DNA from: Mactra quadrangularis
Lineage: Eukaryota; Mollusca; Bivalvia; Venerida; Mactridae
DNA length: 64,000 nucleotides
Assembly (NCBI GenBank): GCA_025267735.1
Contig: CM046294.1
Span: forward strand, 35,867,222 to 35,931,221
Direction of reading: 5' to 3'
The translations under genes were made by a program, and so were the position numbers. The notes below the pieces were generated by a model that saw only the letters and a list, made by a program, of their open reading frames with translations, was not told where the DNA came from and did no database searches. This document shows, piece by piece, positions 35,573 through 47,099 of the stretch (position 1 is the first letter of the stretch; each line of letters opens with the position of its first letter).

Positions 35573-36036
35573 TATAAATGTAAAATGTCGATAAGCTAAG
35601 CGGCTGCCGTACATTTTCTAAATTTTCTAAGTTTTGAAAAGAAACAACACTGTAAATCCATTTGAAAAATACTAAGCTGATTAAGTCAGTAAATTATTTT
35701 ACTCTACCAATATACCAAATATCAATGACGTACTTGGATGACAACTTTTGCGTAGGACGCAGACATGTATGACGTTTTTTGTGTGACATATCTGCTCATA
35801 AATCCCAACGTGACATATATTCTCACTAATCCACATTATGGGGGATTTATTTACAAGAAATCATGACAAAAATGAAATATATACAGCCATGTTTTTTACA
35901 AATGGGAGCCTATGTCTCTATTTTGTAAACTATAAATCTACAAACATCGTGCTTCATGTTCGACTAAAAGAGAACACATTGACACTAATCCAAAATCTGT
36001 TTTGCTTATTATTATTTAATGAGTTTCAACTTAAGG
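35573..36036. other. Noncoding, nothing recognised
   Basis: A 67-codon frame at 35838-36041 runs into the MITE terminus and is not called. Confidence 0.45.
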
Positions 36037-36038
36037 TA

Positions 36039-36433
36039 TAGTCCAACAGAATTAACCTGAGCTTGACCTTTATGCAAGAATTTATTAAACTCAGTATTTA
36101 CAGTCTATTTTTGTCTTCGTTTGTAATTCGCGCTTTATCGGAAGCTTTCGGCAAAATACACGTACTGAACAATTAATGTTGTTTTCATAAGAATAAATAC
36201 TTTGAAACTGTGCCATAATATTGCTGACTTACTTGTTTCCCAAAAAACTAATGTGTCCAAAATTAGAAGTACAATAACATGCCACTTTTAATAAATTGAT
36301 TTATAGTCATTTCGGTTGTTATAAACACGTGTATAACCGTTTACACGCATACGGAAACTCACGATTTAATGTAAGTGAAGTGTGCAATTATTATAATTAA
36401 GTAGTTCAAGCTCAGGTTAATTCTGTTGGACTA
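36039..36433. mobile_element. 395-bp MITE, TA target site, ~28-bp terminal inverted repeats
   Basis: The termini tagtccaacagaattaacct (36039 onward) and their complement (ending 36433) match almost perfectly through 'gagcttga'. A TA dinucleotide lies on each side (36037-36038 and 36434-36435). A TA duplication points to the Tc1/mariner superfamily of cut-and-paste elements. There is no coding capacity, so it depends on a transposase encoded elsewhere. A second, half copy lies at 50951-51150. Confidence 0.85.
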
Positions 36434-37829
36434 TAGGCCTACAATAGAAAAGTAAAGAATAGCTTTGGCCGAGATTCCGGGTTCATTTCCCTGCCAAAGC
36501 ATGTCAATACTTACTATGTTCGACATTCGTCATCAAATTTCACTTGTTGAAAGGTGAACAAGTGTCTTGCAAACAATAGGATCAAGAAGACGATACAAAA
36601 ACAAATAAATGCATACTTATAATTGGCGTAAAGTCCAAATAACAGAAGTTAACACGTTTGTGTTAAGATTTGCAAAGCCAACTGTGAAGGGTGATTGTCT
36701 GAAAATGTATACAAATCTCAGAATATATAACATGGAGACACAGAAACAAAAGTTAGGAATTAACAGTTCGCATTCATTGGGGGTCACGATTTATATTTGC
36801 GTATATGTCCTTCATGAACTCATGAGTGAAATCATACGTCACTTGCACTAACTGGCACTACACAATTATTGAAAAGGTTTGCCATTCATTGTGTCTGATG
36901 CAAAATGAGACAAAGTAAAATATAACAAGTCTATAAAACAGGTATGTATTCCTTTGCAATTATAATATTTTGAAAATGGACAGCAAGTGGTTCACATTTT
37001 AACCAGTGATAAACTCTGCTGCGAACACAGTTGCCCGCTCACTGATTTATAACTTCAATATCAACTTTTCTAAAACCCTCCCAATTGTGTAGACACATTC
37101 TGAAAGCAGTATAGCAGTATTCTGATAATTGCATTTTTTTGCGCAAATTGAAAAACATAGTCACTTTGTATTGCCACCTTGACAGAAGTTAACAGGTAAA
37201 TTTTAAACATCAGACAAATAACCAAATTCTTGGAGCGAGAACCTTCAAAAAACAATTTGATAAATTGAACTAAATGACAATAACATTTCCATTGTAGGCA
37301 ACATTTGTGTGACTGTATTTGTGTATACCTTTGTTTCATCTGAAATTCAATATCTAAAGTATGATCATGCTTGATAAATTTTAATGCATAGCTAATGACG
37401 ATATTAGTTTGAAATAGAAGTTTTAGCATTAAAATGTTTTGAGGTTTGCTTTTAACTGGACTCCATATGGATCATTATTTCAAGTCACTACTTTACATGA
37501 AGGCGCAACTGATAAGACTCGTAAACTAGCATCGTCAGACCAACACTAGCAGAAAAGTAAAGAAGCGTTAGTTATTCAAATTCTTAATTTAATTAGACTG
37601 ACTGCTTACAAATGTTTTGTTATTTTCACTTAACTCGTCTTCCTTGAATCTCTAGAAATAACAATTAGTCGACGAAATTTTCTAAACAATTATTTAGGAA
37701 ACAATAATCAATTGCATATGATGCGCAAGAGCAAAGAGCGGGATTTGGGTCCGTGGCAAAGTAAGCTGCTCATAGAATATGGAATCTAGACTCCTGAAAG
37801 AGTCCTAGTTGCTAAATCTTGCTAAAATG
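36434..37829. other. Gene-free stretch
   Basis: Several frames of 80-120 codons (36609-36851 plus, 37070-37429 minus) have no recognisable domain, start context or splice signal. I leave them uncalled. Confidence 0.4.
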
Positions 37830-37990
37830 TTTGACAATAATGTCAATTTTCCTCCATCAATTTATAAGGTATGTGGAGAAGTTGCCAGCCTTAAGGCCTG
37901 TGGAGGGTAAGCAAGAATTGGCTAAAGCCAACGACCCTAAAAAGCCAGGTCAAGTGATACGACAGCCGTAAAATGACCGTAATGAATCAC
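37830..37990 (+). mobile_element. SINE family C fragment (copy 4)
   Basis: The segment 'acaataatgtcaattttcct ... ggcctgtggagggtaagcaa' matches the complement of the family C body. Head and tail are missing. Confidence 0.6.
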
Positions 37991-38001
37991 CACTTCTTTG
38001 T

Positions 38002-38058
38002 TTTGTTTGTTTGTTTGGGTTTAACGGCGCATCAGCACAGAAATGTTATATCGCGCCG
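38002..38058 (-). mobile_element. SINE tail fragment (family D)
   Basis: The plus-strand text tgtttgtttgggtttaacgg, then 'agaaatgttatatcgcgcc', matches the 47-bp insertion at 54134-54180. It is a second copy of the same 3' end. Confidence 0.5.
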
Positions 38059-38720
38059 AAAGCAACCGATGATAACAATAAATGCAACCGAGTTATAATA
38101 GTTTTTAGTCCTATATTTTGTGATAAATATTTATTTCCTTTAGATAGTAAAGTATCGCATATGATGGTACCGATTGTCTTTGTGTTGACAGAGCATTAGA
38201 CCAAAAACAAGTATGGTAATGTCACGACAGCCTTTTGAAATTAAATGAGATATTGCCAGTAACATCCAGTTGAAAGGTTTCTTTAAATGTTCATACCCTT
38301 AGTAGTATCGACTTTGATATAACACACGACAGTCTCAAATATCATCGAAAAGCTACGGCTGTAGTTAACAAACGTAACAATGTATGAATCACAAAGAGAT
38401 TAAGTACTCATTATATTTAATTGGAATTAAATTTCTTCAAGACAGATGGTGACAAAGACCCTAATAGTGTATGTTACAATATGTTTGTGGATATCAATTA
38501 CTTATGACTTTTAATTGTTTTTTTAATTATCGGAGATGAAGTTAAAATATGTCTTCAGTGAGGAGAAGATATCAAATGACTCGCCTGTTTCGTAGCTACG
38601 CTATAACTCGCCCACAAGCCGGCCTTCAAAACCCACTACTCTAAATCGGAGTATAAAACCACGAGATATTCAAAAAGTAAATAAACTTTTCTTTTTGTCG
38701 TTTTTACACCAGTAAATATA
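38059..38720. other. Noncoding, nothing recognised
   Basis: No gene or repeat is supported. Confidence 0.45.
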
Positions 38721-39003
38721 TTTTTGTTGGGTTTAACGCCGTAGCAACACATTGTATAGGTCATATAACGGCGGTCAGTCAACCTACTCTCTCCTTCTGG
38801 AAAGGCTAAAACTGTGAATATAGCGGTTAACCAACTACTAAAAGCATACTTTCGTCAGTGACTGACAACTTCCCTACATAATTAAAACTCATTGGTGGGA
38901 GGGAGAATGGCCGTAGATATAATTTCATGACCAAGCTCCACGAAAGAATGCCCCGCCTGGAAATCGAACCCACAACCAGTAGACTTGCGTACTCAGTCAA
39001 ACT
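38721..39003 (-). mobile_element. tRNA-derived SINE, family A (copy 4)
   Basis: The tail (38726-38768) and body are well kept. The head is damaged: the B-box region (aatcgaacccacaac, 38961-38975) is followed by a shortened A-box half that ends near 39003. Confidence 0.75.
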
Positions 39004-39900
39004 ATAGAAAAGAAAAAAACACTTAAAGTAACTTTTACTTTGCTTTTTCCAATATAGCCCTCATAAGCCCAAGATAAATTGATAGGTATTCAGTTGTTCT
39101 TGCAAGAAATCGGGGAATATTATCTGAATTTCTTTTTTTACATCATTAATTTATCAACATATAGTCAATTACTGTATCTATTATATTTTCGTTGTGAATA
39201 GAAAATCTTCCTGGTAATTCAAATTAGTATATGTTGAATGATATGATAAATATGAATGATATAAACACACATGAAGACAAAAAATTGTATCAAAGCATTG
39301 AGAAAACATCTCATTAAATTTTCTTTTATCGCCTTTTTTCATGCTCATCACAAGTTGCCAAAGATTGGCAAAACATATAGAAACATTTATCAAAATCATT
39401 GGTAATATACTGAAAGAAGTTAACTTTTGTTACGACATTTATTTTACGCTCAATAAGATAAATAACTATTAAAACAATAAAAGTATCAGACAATGAAATG
39501 TAATAATATATATAACACATTTCTAAAACACATTGGTGACAAAAAACGTCAATTCATTAGGAAAATAATTATGTTTTTACTTACATGAACCTGTTGGGAC
39601 AAGTGGAATTGGTGCAACCTAAAACCTAATTTAAACACCCAGCGGCAACTTTTTTGCCTCTGTCCGTTCCCAGGCGGAAACACTTGAGGTTCGTATTTTC
39701 GTTATTTTTCTTTGTTGTCCTTTTAATAATCAAAGTTTTAAAAAACTATAAATATCTCCATGTTCTGGCTTTGTGATAGGTCTGTGTTTTGTTTCTGGTG
39801 CTTTTCCTAATATCTTGTATGAGACTCTCCTCTTAATATATGAGAGCAAATGGACGAACTAAGGAAAAATGTATTATTTAAATGCTATTATAGATATTAT
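39004..39900. other. Noncoding, nothing recognised
   Basis: Overlapping short minus frames at 39181-39520 are not supported as genes. Confidence 0.4.
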
Positions 39901-39917
39901 TGCTTTTGGTATAATGC

Positions 39918-40285
39918 ACCGAACGTCTGTAGAAACTATCACAGACATATAGATATAACATGTATAGTTATAGATATAACACGTATAGTTATACCACTGA
40001 ACTTCTATATTAACTATTTAGTAATAACACTACAATTGCTTTTGTTATGATAAACTGAACGTCTATGGAAATAATACAAGAAATATAGACATATTATATG
40101 AAGTCACAAAATGTGCATACACTTGTATTTGTACGAAAACTAATCCATCATATCATCACATTAACAAATGGAGTATTGACAGACATCGTAAATTATTGTA
40201 TAGAATAAACATGTGATATAAATGTAATTATCTTATATTTGTAGACCATCGTATAGTTTTTGCCGAATGTCTATAGTAATATACG
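39918..40285 (+). repeat. Degenerate direct repeats upstream of a promoter-like block
   Basis: The word gaacgtctgtagaaac (39920) recurs in varied form near 40000, 40057 (gaacgtctatggaaata) and 40265 (gaatgtctatagtaatata). Two are followed by agacata- or ggacata-type ends. The last unit is also present in the duplicated copy at 42590. Confidence 0.5.
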
Positions 40286-40550
40286 GACATAATACGGTAT
40301 GTGGGACTTTATCCTTGTCTAATAGCATAATATAATTATGAATGAATGAGGTGTGTCGATTGGTTAATAATTCAAGACATCAATGTAACGTAAACTTGAG
40401 GTATATAAGTATTGTCTGTCATTATATTAAGGTACTGGCTGTTAGGTAGTATGTTTTTATTGAATGAAGTCTGGCAATTACTGTCTGGGTATTTTTATAC
40501 TTTGAGTAATTAATCAACAATCAGACGGTCTGTCTTTACATCCATCTCTT
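40035..40550 (+). repeat. Duplicated block, copy 1 (partner 42370-42860)
   Basis: About 0.45 kb is shared in the same orientation with the block 2.3 kb downstream, at an estimated 80-85% identity by eye from 40120 to 40500. Shared markers include 'cgaaaactaatccatcat', 'ccgaatgtctatagtaata', 'gaatgaggtgtgtcgattgg' and 'tattgtctgtcattatatt'. It could be the promoter and first noncoding exon of tandemly duplicated genes. No LTR-type ends or primer-binding site were found. Confidence 0.7.
40358..40433 (+). promoter_or_regulatory. Promoter-like element: CCAAT box, TATA box, initiator-like site
   Basis: An inverted CCAAT box (gattggttaat, 40358-40368) is followed 34 bases later by ggtatataag (TATA, about 40402-40409) and then gtctgtcattatatt, a possible initiator. 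All three survive in the second copy. No start codon with a useful frame lies directly downstream, so the first exon may be noncoding. Confidence 0.45.
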
Positions 40551-42369
40551 TTGTCGTTTTTTCATTTCATCTGATTTGCTGCCACTCATAACTAGAAAAT
40601 GAATCATGCCTTTGGTGTTTTTTGTGCCTTATGACTTGTACAATATTTATATAAATAAATAATCATTAAAACAATATCTACAGACCTGCTTCAAAGTATT
40701 TAGAAATCAAAGCACCAAAGGCACTGGAGTTATTCGACGTAGAAAACATATTGTGCTTTGGTCACTTAATGTGCTAAAAATGTGAGAAAATATGTAGAAT
40801 AAATTTTCGTTTTTTTAAACATAGACTGCAGAGCTTCCGTTGTATGAAATGTATCACCAAAATGGTGTCATTTGTACTAGCAAACTATACATGAAAATCC
40901 AGTTTAACTGGATTATCAAAAAAGATATCCAAATGATCAGGCAAAACTAATTGAGAAATTAATTAAGATGCATACTCCTGTAATTGCACAGGTATATTAA
41001 CCAGGGAAAGACAAATTGAATGTGCACACAAGTTAATTGCATACACTACTAAAATGAAACAGAACAACCACCTTTTTACATCCAATAGTGTCACACACGG
41101 CGTAAAATATATAACTTGTGTTAATATTTACTTGTCTTGCATTAAACATATAATGAGTATTTATCAAGAAATGATATTTTTTTTAATTTGCAACATAATT
41201 TTGTAATTCAATTCATTACTATTTCAGAGCTATGAGAAAAATACTACGCGGAACTATTTGACCAATAATCCCAAATATCTTATAATATCTAATAATTAGA
41301 GTTCAGCATTATGCTCACAAACTAACTGGGCCGTACGATATACGCTTTTAGCATCATGGGTAAAAATGTCTTAATACCCGAAACCACGCGACAATTTTTA
41401 TAAGTACTAAATACATTCAGTATGTTTTTGTGACTTCGCAATATAACATTTCTATCCAAAATAAAGTTTTCATTTCAAATGGAACTTTTATGCTGGTCAT
41501 TTAACATCTATGAGAACGTGTTTTCATCTGTCAATCTTTATACAGGTCTTTAAAAACGAAATTAGGATACGGCTAATGATATAAACTCATAGAGGTTTAA
41601 TAGGGCCTTGTATCTATGGATTGGTATTCCTGTAGTTATTAACCAGCATTTTCTTACAATTTAATCATGATAACTGAACAAAACATACAACATTTTTATG
41701 TTCATGCATACGCCGCACTACTTCCTGTGTGTAGCCGATTTGTGCGATGAGTGAAGCGTCTTAGCCAATATATGTTTTATCGTCTTCGTATAGGATGAGA
41801 GATCAATGCATCACGTCTTTTCAAATTGGGGTTCACCACAGGGAATCTTCACTGTTGTATATTTCAGTGTTTGATTTTATGTGATTATTACAATAATCGT
41901 TTATTAAACTTTTCTCTGTAATACATATGCTTGAAGAGTTAAGTTCCTTCATGTACCTCAAAAAGTAGTTTTTGTAGTTAAGCTATACTGATTTCTCAAA
42001 AGTGGTATATATAATTGTTCGACAAAGTAGAACAATTAAAAAAGAAATGTTCTTCATTGCATAAAATACTGAAAACTCAAGTGACCAAAGTTTGGTGAAA
42101 GATAAAATACATTAGTCAAATCATCAGTGATACACTTAAATATATGTTAAGTTTATTCTGTCCATACGTCATGCACCCTTAAATGATTGATAGATAAATA
42201 ATAAATGTATTTCAAAGTATAACAAAAATTATAAATCTAAATTTCCATAATCAAGTCGAACCTGCAGTCATACCAAAACATTTGGCAATAGTTTGCTTTT
42301 ATCAGATGTGCTAATTTTAAAAGCTATGTAAACTGTTTTGCTTTTATAGTAACGTTATAATTGGTGCTA
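40551..42369. other. Gene-free stretch between duplicated blocks
   Basis: No exon was recognised on either strand. Confidence 0.4.
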
Positions 42370-42860
42370 CTTTTTTATAATAAGTTGTACATCTGCAGAA
42401 ATTTAACTAAAAATAAGTTATACGATACAGTCATAAAAGTGCACACATATGTAATTATACGAAAACTAATCCATCATGTCATCACATTAACAAATTGAAT
42501 ATTGACAGACATCGTAAATGACTGTATAGAATAAAAATGTGACATAAATGTAATTATTTTATATTTGTAGACCGTCGTATAGTTGTTGCCGAATGTCTAT
42601 AGTAATATACGGACATAATACTATATGACTTTATCCTTGTCTAATATCGCAATATAATTATAAATGAATGAGGTGTGTCGATTGGTTAATAATTCAAGAC
42701 ATCAATGTTATGTAAGTTTCAGGTATAAAAGTATTGTCTGTCATTATATTGAGAGACTGGCTGTTAGGAAGTCTGTTTTTTATTGAATGTAGCCGGGGAA
42801 TATTGTCTGGGTATTTTTATATGTCGAGTAATTTATCAACAAATAGTTTGTCTGTCTTGT
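42370..42860 (+). repeat. Duplicated block, copy 2 (partner 40035-40550)
   Basis: Same order and orientation as copy 1. Similarity starts weakly near 42370, is strong from 42430 to 42830, and ends at 'tcatctctcctgactc'. Confidence 0.7.
42680..42756 (+). promoter_or_regulatory. Promoter-like element in copy 2
   Basis: gattggttaat (42680-42690) and aggtataaaag (TATA, about 42724-42731) keep the spacing found in copy 1. The TATA box has changed from tatataag to tataaaag, both acceptable, while neutral positions around it have diverged. Confidence 0.45.
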
Positions 42861-43190
42861 CATCTCTCCTGACTCCTTTGTAAAAAGAAACTATAACATA
42901 CATCTAGAATTTTATGTTCTGTCTAATAAATTATATAGTATGTATATAGGTATAATTCATATATTACAATAACTACAAAGGTTGTTACAAAGAAAATTAA
43001 AATACCGAATACAAATGGATTTTCTGGCATCATATAGGAGCTATGTAAATATTTTGAAGACAATGAAAACATCGGCCAAAGTATTTAAGATATACTTCAG
43101 ATGCATTCTCATCTTTTTATGGTGGTTTTGCTCATATATTTGTTGAAGCTAAACAGTACACTTTTCGAAAAAAAGTCCTACCGTTAACAG

Positions 43191-43424
43191 TTATAGACAG
43201 AAAAACAACAACACAGTATACATGTGCTTGACGTTTTGACGATCAATACAAATTGTATCGATCTTGAAATGTTTGTAACTTAGGTCACATATAGTTGTGT
43301 CGTTGTTAGTAAGACTTTTGGCATATAAGGCAGTCTGAGTAACTGCAATCCTATTACAGTCTAAGTCTAAATAACAATCCATGATTGTAAGTTCTCCATC
43401 AAATGATTTACAATTGTTTAAACT
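43191..43424 (-). CDS. Candidate cysteine-containing exon
   Basis: The minus frame continues upstream of its first ATG (43382) through ...LSLNNCKSFDGELTIMDC, with possible acceptors cccacag near 43439 and gcttag near 43424, to ...TTICDLSYKHFKIDTICIDR. Cysteines (C..DC...DC...IC...IC) and the composition suit part of a small extracellular domain. I see a loose resemblance to PAN/Apple or similar folds, but no diagnostic motif. A signal peptide is absent in this exon. The downstream end is unclear. It could be an accidental frame. Confidence 0.25.
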   Translation of the reverse strand, partial: SLNNCKSFDGELTIMDCYLDLDCNRIAVTQTALYAKSLTNNDTTICDLSYKHFKIDTICIDRQNVKHMYTVLLFFCL

Positions 43425-43602
43425 AAGCCAGGTACTGTGGGTGTTCTTTGACTGAGCTTTGTTTGAAGAGTAACGAACGAATGTTTGATTTTGTGTAAGT
43501 AAATTTACTATACCATGGAGATAACATGTTTATAAATCATGCTGTTAAATCAATGAGAACTATTGTCAATTACACTTTTAAAGCTCAGATAGTTCATAAG
43601 GT

Positions 43603-43791
43603 GCAATATCATATCCTAACTTCATGCTTATTATTGTCATCAAGTGCAATAACCTCCAATATGTGGGTGCAGCTCTCAACTTTTTCCAGTTTAAGCCAGG
43701 GAGCGCATGTCTGTTATATAGGAATAGACATGACAGGGACAATGATTTTATAAATATAAAACCGTCCAACTTTTCTTGTCACCTCCAAACT
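43603..43791 (+). CDS. Candidate PAN/Apple-like exon fragment
   Basis: A plus frame open from 43600 includes VIKCNNLQYVGAALNFF and then KPGSACLLYRN. The pattern C...AALNFF......CLLYR resembles the second half of PAN/Apple modules, in which a conserved N-F-x segment precedes a cysteine and 'CxLY'. The first cysteine helices are not visible, and no strong splice sites were identified. It lies downstream of the two promoter-like blocks on the same strand, which is suggestive only. The antisense frame over the same bases is also open. Confidence 0.25.
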
Positions 43792-43869
43792 TTAAGTTCT
43801 AGAAAAACTTTTGAACAAAAAATCAAATCGACAATAGCACAAAGTCATAAAAAACACAAAACAGAATAA

Positions 43870-45278
43870 TACATAATATTTGATAATAACTGTGCAAAGC
43901 TTTTGAGAGTGGTCAATTCAGAATTAAAAGACGAAAACCAACCGTTAAATTGATAGTAAACTTTTTATCTTTCTGGCATTCAAAAACAACAAGCAAAAGT
44001 TCAAGTTCAAAATTTTATTTAGCACAAACATAATAGATTTTTGCCAATACAATATGTACAGTTTGATATAATTTGTACAGGCAATGATGTCTTGTTAAAT
44101 GATACTTATTAGAATTCACTGTTTAATGCATTTCATATACACAACGTATGTAAGTTTGGTCTTTTTTTAAGACTTTCGATTCCTGTTTTTATAGGTTACA
44201 AATGTACAAATGCAGTACTGTAAATGACTTAATTACATATCAATAATTATCTTGATGTTTAGAATAATGAAGGTATTATGGAAATATAAAACTTATTATT
44301 ATTTTGAACTACTTTTTAAATTATTAAGATATCATGATAATAATTAATAATAGTAACGCTGATAATTGTAGTGTCATTGAAGTAGAAATAATGGCAAAAT
44401 ACAAATTTATGTAACAACAATTCAGACCATTTATTGATTCATCTATTGCCAACATCTTTTGGAATCTGGAAATAAAAATCTAGAAATGTTGTTTACTAAA
44501 AACCAACACCTAAAGTAAATGGCTATTGAAAATTAATAATCAGGTTTGCCTAACAACGAAAGGCAATTATGCTAATGGTATCTTATATTTAATAGAAGTG
44601 TGATTAAGCATATTCCTTATTTTATGTTGAATAAAAATGAAATATACTATTAGTTCATGATTAACCATGAAATTTCTGGGAGTGTATGATGATAACCGTT
44701 TATTCTTATACGTTTTAATTTACAAGTAGTTAGTTAATATTGAGACACAATCCTCATTTACAGACACAGAACGTCTCTCTGTCTGTCTGATGCACCAATA
44801 GATGACACGATAACCGTGAGAGAAGTATGTTCTAGTATTCTAAGACTGACACTGATAATTAAAACAGAATAAGAAAGTAATTTCCTTTGAAAATTATCTT
44901 TAAACTTATTTCAAATAAAGTAGTATCAAGTTGAACGAGGGACAAAGATGGACAAATACATTGTTTGGTTGCTCACATATAAAATGTAAAAAGTGTATGT
45001 ATATCCGTATATGATAATTACGATCAAATTGTCTATATAAATTGTCTAGCAAATCAATGCACAAACATATTATGTCTTGTTAGGTGACAGAAAGAAAACA
45101 TTGGTCCAAAGTTTACTGGCATTGAATGCAGCAGCTCACCACAATATCTACACTTGTTTTCTTTTTCATACTTCTCTAACCTAAGGTATCAAGTCACCAT
45201 CTCAAGTTTAACTTAATGTATAAACTATTGTTGTGGACTTGAGACCCCCTAAGATATTTTGTTTTTGTCTTGATCCTA
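43870..45278. other. Gene-free stretch
   Basis: AT-rich with no exon or repeat recognised. Confidence 0.4.
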
Positions 45279-45509
45279 CTAGGAGCATACAAATTTGATC
45301 TGACAATAACAAATGATATTGTGATAATCACACTGACCATTATCAACATTAATTCTTATCACCTCTTCATCAGTTTGACTCAAATATAAACCTGTAACGT
45401 CTGGTCTGTCCATGCAATCTTGAAGCTTATTTACATTGTCGTAAATTTGTAGCATGTTGAAGCATCGTATCTCTGAAGTAGTTTGCACACATGTGTGGTT
45501 CTCATAGCA
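45279..45509 (-). CDS. Candidate terminal exon of a cysteine-rich secreted protein
   Basis: The frame is open from about 45509 to a stop at 45279 and reads NCYENHTCVQTTSEIRCFNM, then ...LQDCMDRPDVTGLYLSQTDEE, then ...GQCDYHNIICYCQIKFVCS. Eight cysteines in 76 codons and a hydrophilic, mixed composition look like an extracellular domain and unlike translated AT-rich noise. Possible acceptors are ctatgag (near 45500) and acttcag (near 45474). A candidate signal-peptide exon lies upstream on the same strand at 47099. No family was recognised. Confidence 0.35.
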   Translation of the reverse strand, partial: CYENHTCVQTTSEIRCFNMLQIYDNVNKLQDCMDRPDVTGLYLSQTDEEVIRINVDNGQCDYHNIICYCQIKFVCS

Positions 45510-46275
45510 ATTTCATGCCTTGTAAATTCTACCTACATGTATGTAAACATCGTTACCAACTAGTCGATTTTCTAAACAAAAGAAAATATGTCTTACGCAC
45601 ATTTTCCAGAAGTTTGCTAATTGTTGTTTTGTCTATAGGGAATGTTGTTATCTTAAACTACTTTTTAGAGAAATGACCAATGATTCAAGGCTCAACAAAA
45701 TAAGTTCATTTACGGTTCACCAATAAGTTGTTAATTTGTCATTATCACATCACCGTACCTACTTTTTGTTAAACAGTCTTCGGTTCGATTGACGTAAACT
45801 AAAGTAAAGATATTTATTCGCTATTATTGATTTCCTTTTATCATAGGCTAAAAACATTTGTTTTTTGACAAACTTTTATTGAACGTTACCTTGGTATTGT
45901 TATTATTGACCAGTCCCCTATGTTGGTGTATGTTTTAAAGCAGTAGAACTTGATAAAATACATAAAACTGATATGACTGATATGTACCTGCGCTTTTGAC
46001 TTTTGTCTTGTCTAAAATTATTCAGTATCAGTATAATTCTTTTTACATAATTTATAAATATCATATGTTATTAAATAAGTGATTTGGTAATCAGAGCGCA
46101 GGAATTTGGTATTGGACCTGGGCCAATAAGTGTTATTGGCCCTATAACAGATTTCGGTCCTGTTTTCGGTTTAAGTAACAGGTTTTGTAGTATTGTGCAG
46201 TGAATTTGGCATTTTACAGGGCACATAACACATAGTTATTTAATAAATTTAATACAATATACATAATTATATTCT
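45510..46275. other. Noncoding or intron
   Basis: No exon or repeat was recognised. Confidence 0.4.
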
Positions 46276-46412
46276 CGTCCCCGACGAAAGTATGCACTTA
46301 GTAATTGGTTAACAGCTAAATCCAGAGATTTAGCCTTTCCAGGAGGAATGGGTAGGTTCACTGACCGCCGTTATATGACATATACATTGTGTTGCTACGG
46401 CGTAACCCCCCC
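46276..46412 (+). mobile_element. SINE family A (copy 5, 5'-truncated)
   Basis: Only the 3' half is present, from 'gacgaaagtatgcact' through 'aaatccagagatttagcctt' to the tail 'tgttgctacggcgtaac', then C and A runs. This is a typical 5' truncation from incomplete reverse transcription. Confidence 0.8.
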
Positions 46413-46899
46413 CCAAAAAAAAAAAAAATATTCTTGCAATCAAGTGACTATAATATGCAGCATAAATTGGCTATTCTTGATATCATTATATTTCGTAATG
46501 TTAAAACTTTAATGACATTCTTATATTTCTTTTCGTCATACTATGAACTTGGATTGACAGGATTGCCAATGAGTGTTGTAAATATTCCATTACTAAAGCA
46601 AAGTCAATATTGTCAAAGTAAACTTCACCCCAGGACATTTGATAGTTAAAACGTGTCCGAAGTCATGAATGGCAGTGTCTACAAACATCTCTTTAAACAA
46701 ACCATCCATCATTATCAACTAACTTGTCTTTATATCACTTAGATAGTCCATGCCAATATATTGATCTATATTAACATCAATTCAATGTTCGTCATCAAAA
46801 TCAATCTTGCTTGTTTATATAAAATGTTATGTTGTTTGTGCTCGTGTGAAAAGGTTGGTGAAATTTGTAATTTTTGCGTGGAAAGGATTGTAAATTGCA
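46413..46899. other. Noncoding or intron
   Basis: Small frames on both strands are unsupported. Confidence 0.4.
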
Positions 46900-46934
46900 T
46901 GAACTTTAAACACCAGTTCGAGTGTTTCATTTGT

Positions 46935-47099
46935 CAGATTTGTATATTCTGATTTACTGAAATTAATTTGCAGGTCGGCAAAACATGCTTTTGGTACATA
47001 AAAAGCAGACAATATAGACATAGGAAACATGCCAAACAGACACCCAAATAATATCACAGAGTAAAAATGCTCGGTAAACATTATTACTATTAAGAACAT
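46935..47099 (-). CDS. Candidate signal-peptide exon
   Basis: The minus frame from the ATG at 47099 (or 47081) encodes MFTEHFYSVILFGCLFGMFP followed by MSILSAFYVPKACFADLQINF. It has a hydrophobic stretch of about 20 residues near the start, as in a signal peptide or anchor. A TATA-like stretch (gagtatattttatc, about 47127-47140) lies at a suitable distance upstream. Beyond residue 50 the frame continues to 46827 with several N-glycosylation sequons (NFS, NLT, NET, NFT). A weak donor (ttca|gtaaat) could end the exon near 46960. It might be exon 1 of a gene that ends at 45279, but the join is only inference. Confidence 0.3.

Noticed and set aside
40035..42860. LTR retrotransposon reading of the duplicated blocks
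   Set aside because: No TG...CA ends, primer-binding site, polypurine tract or gag/pol remnant, and no target duplication was seen.
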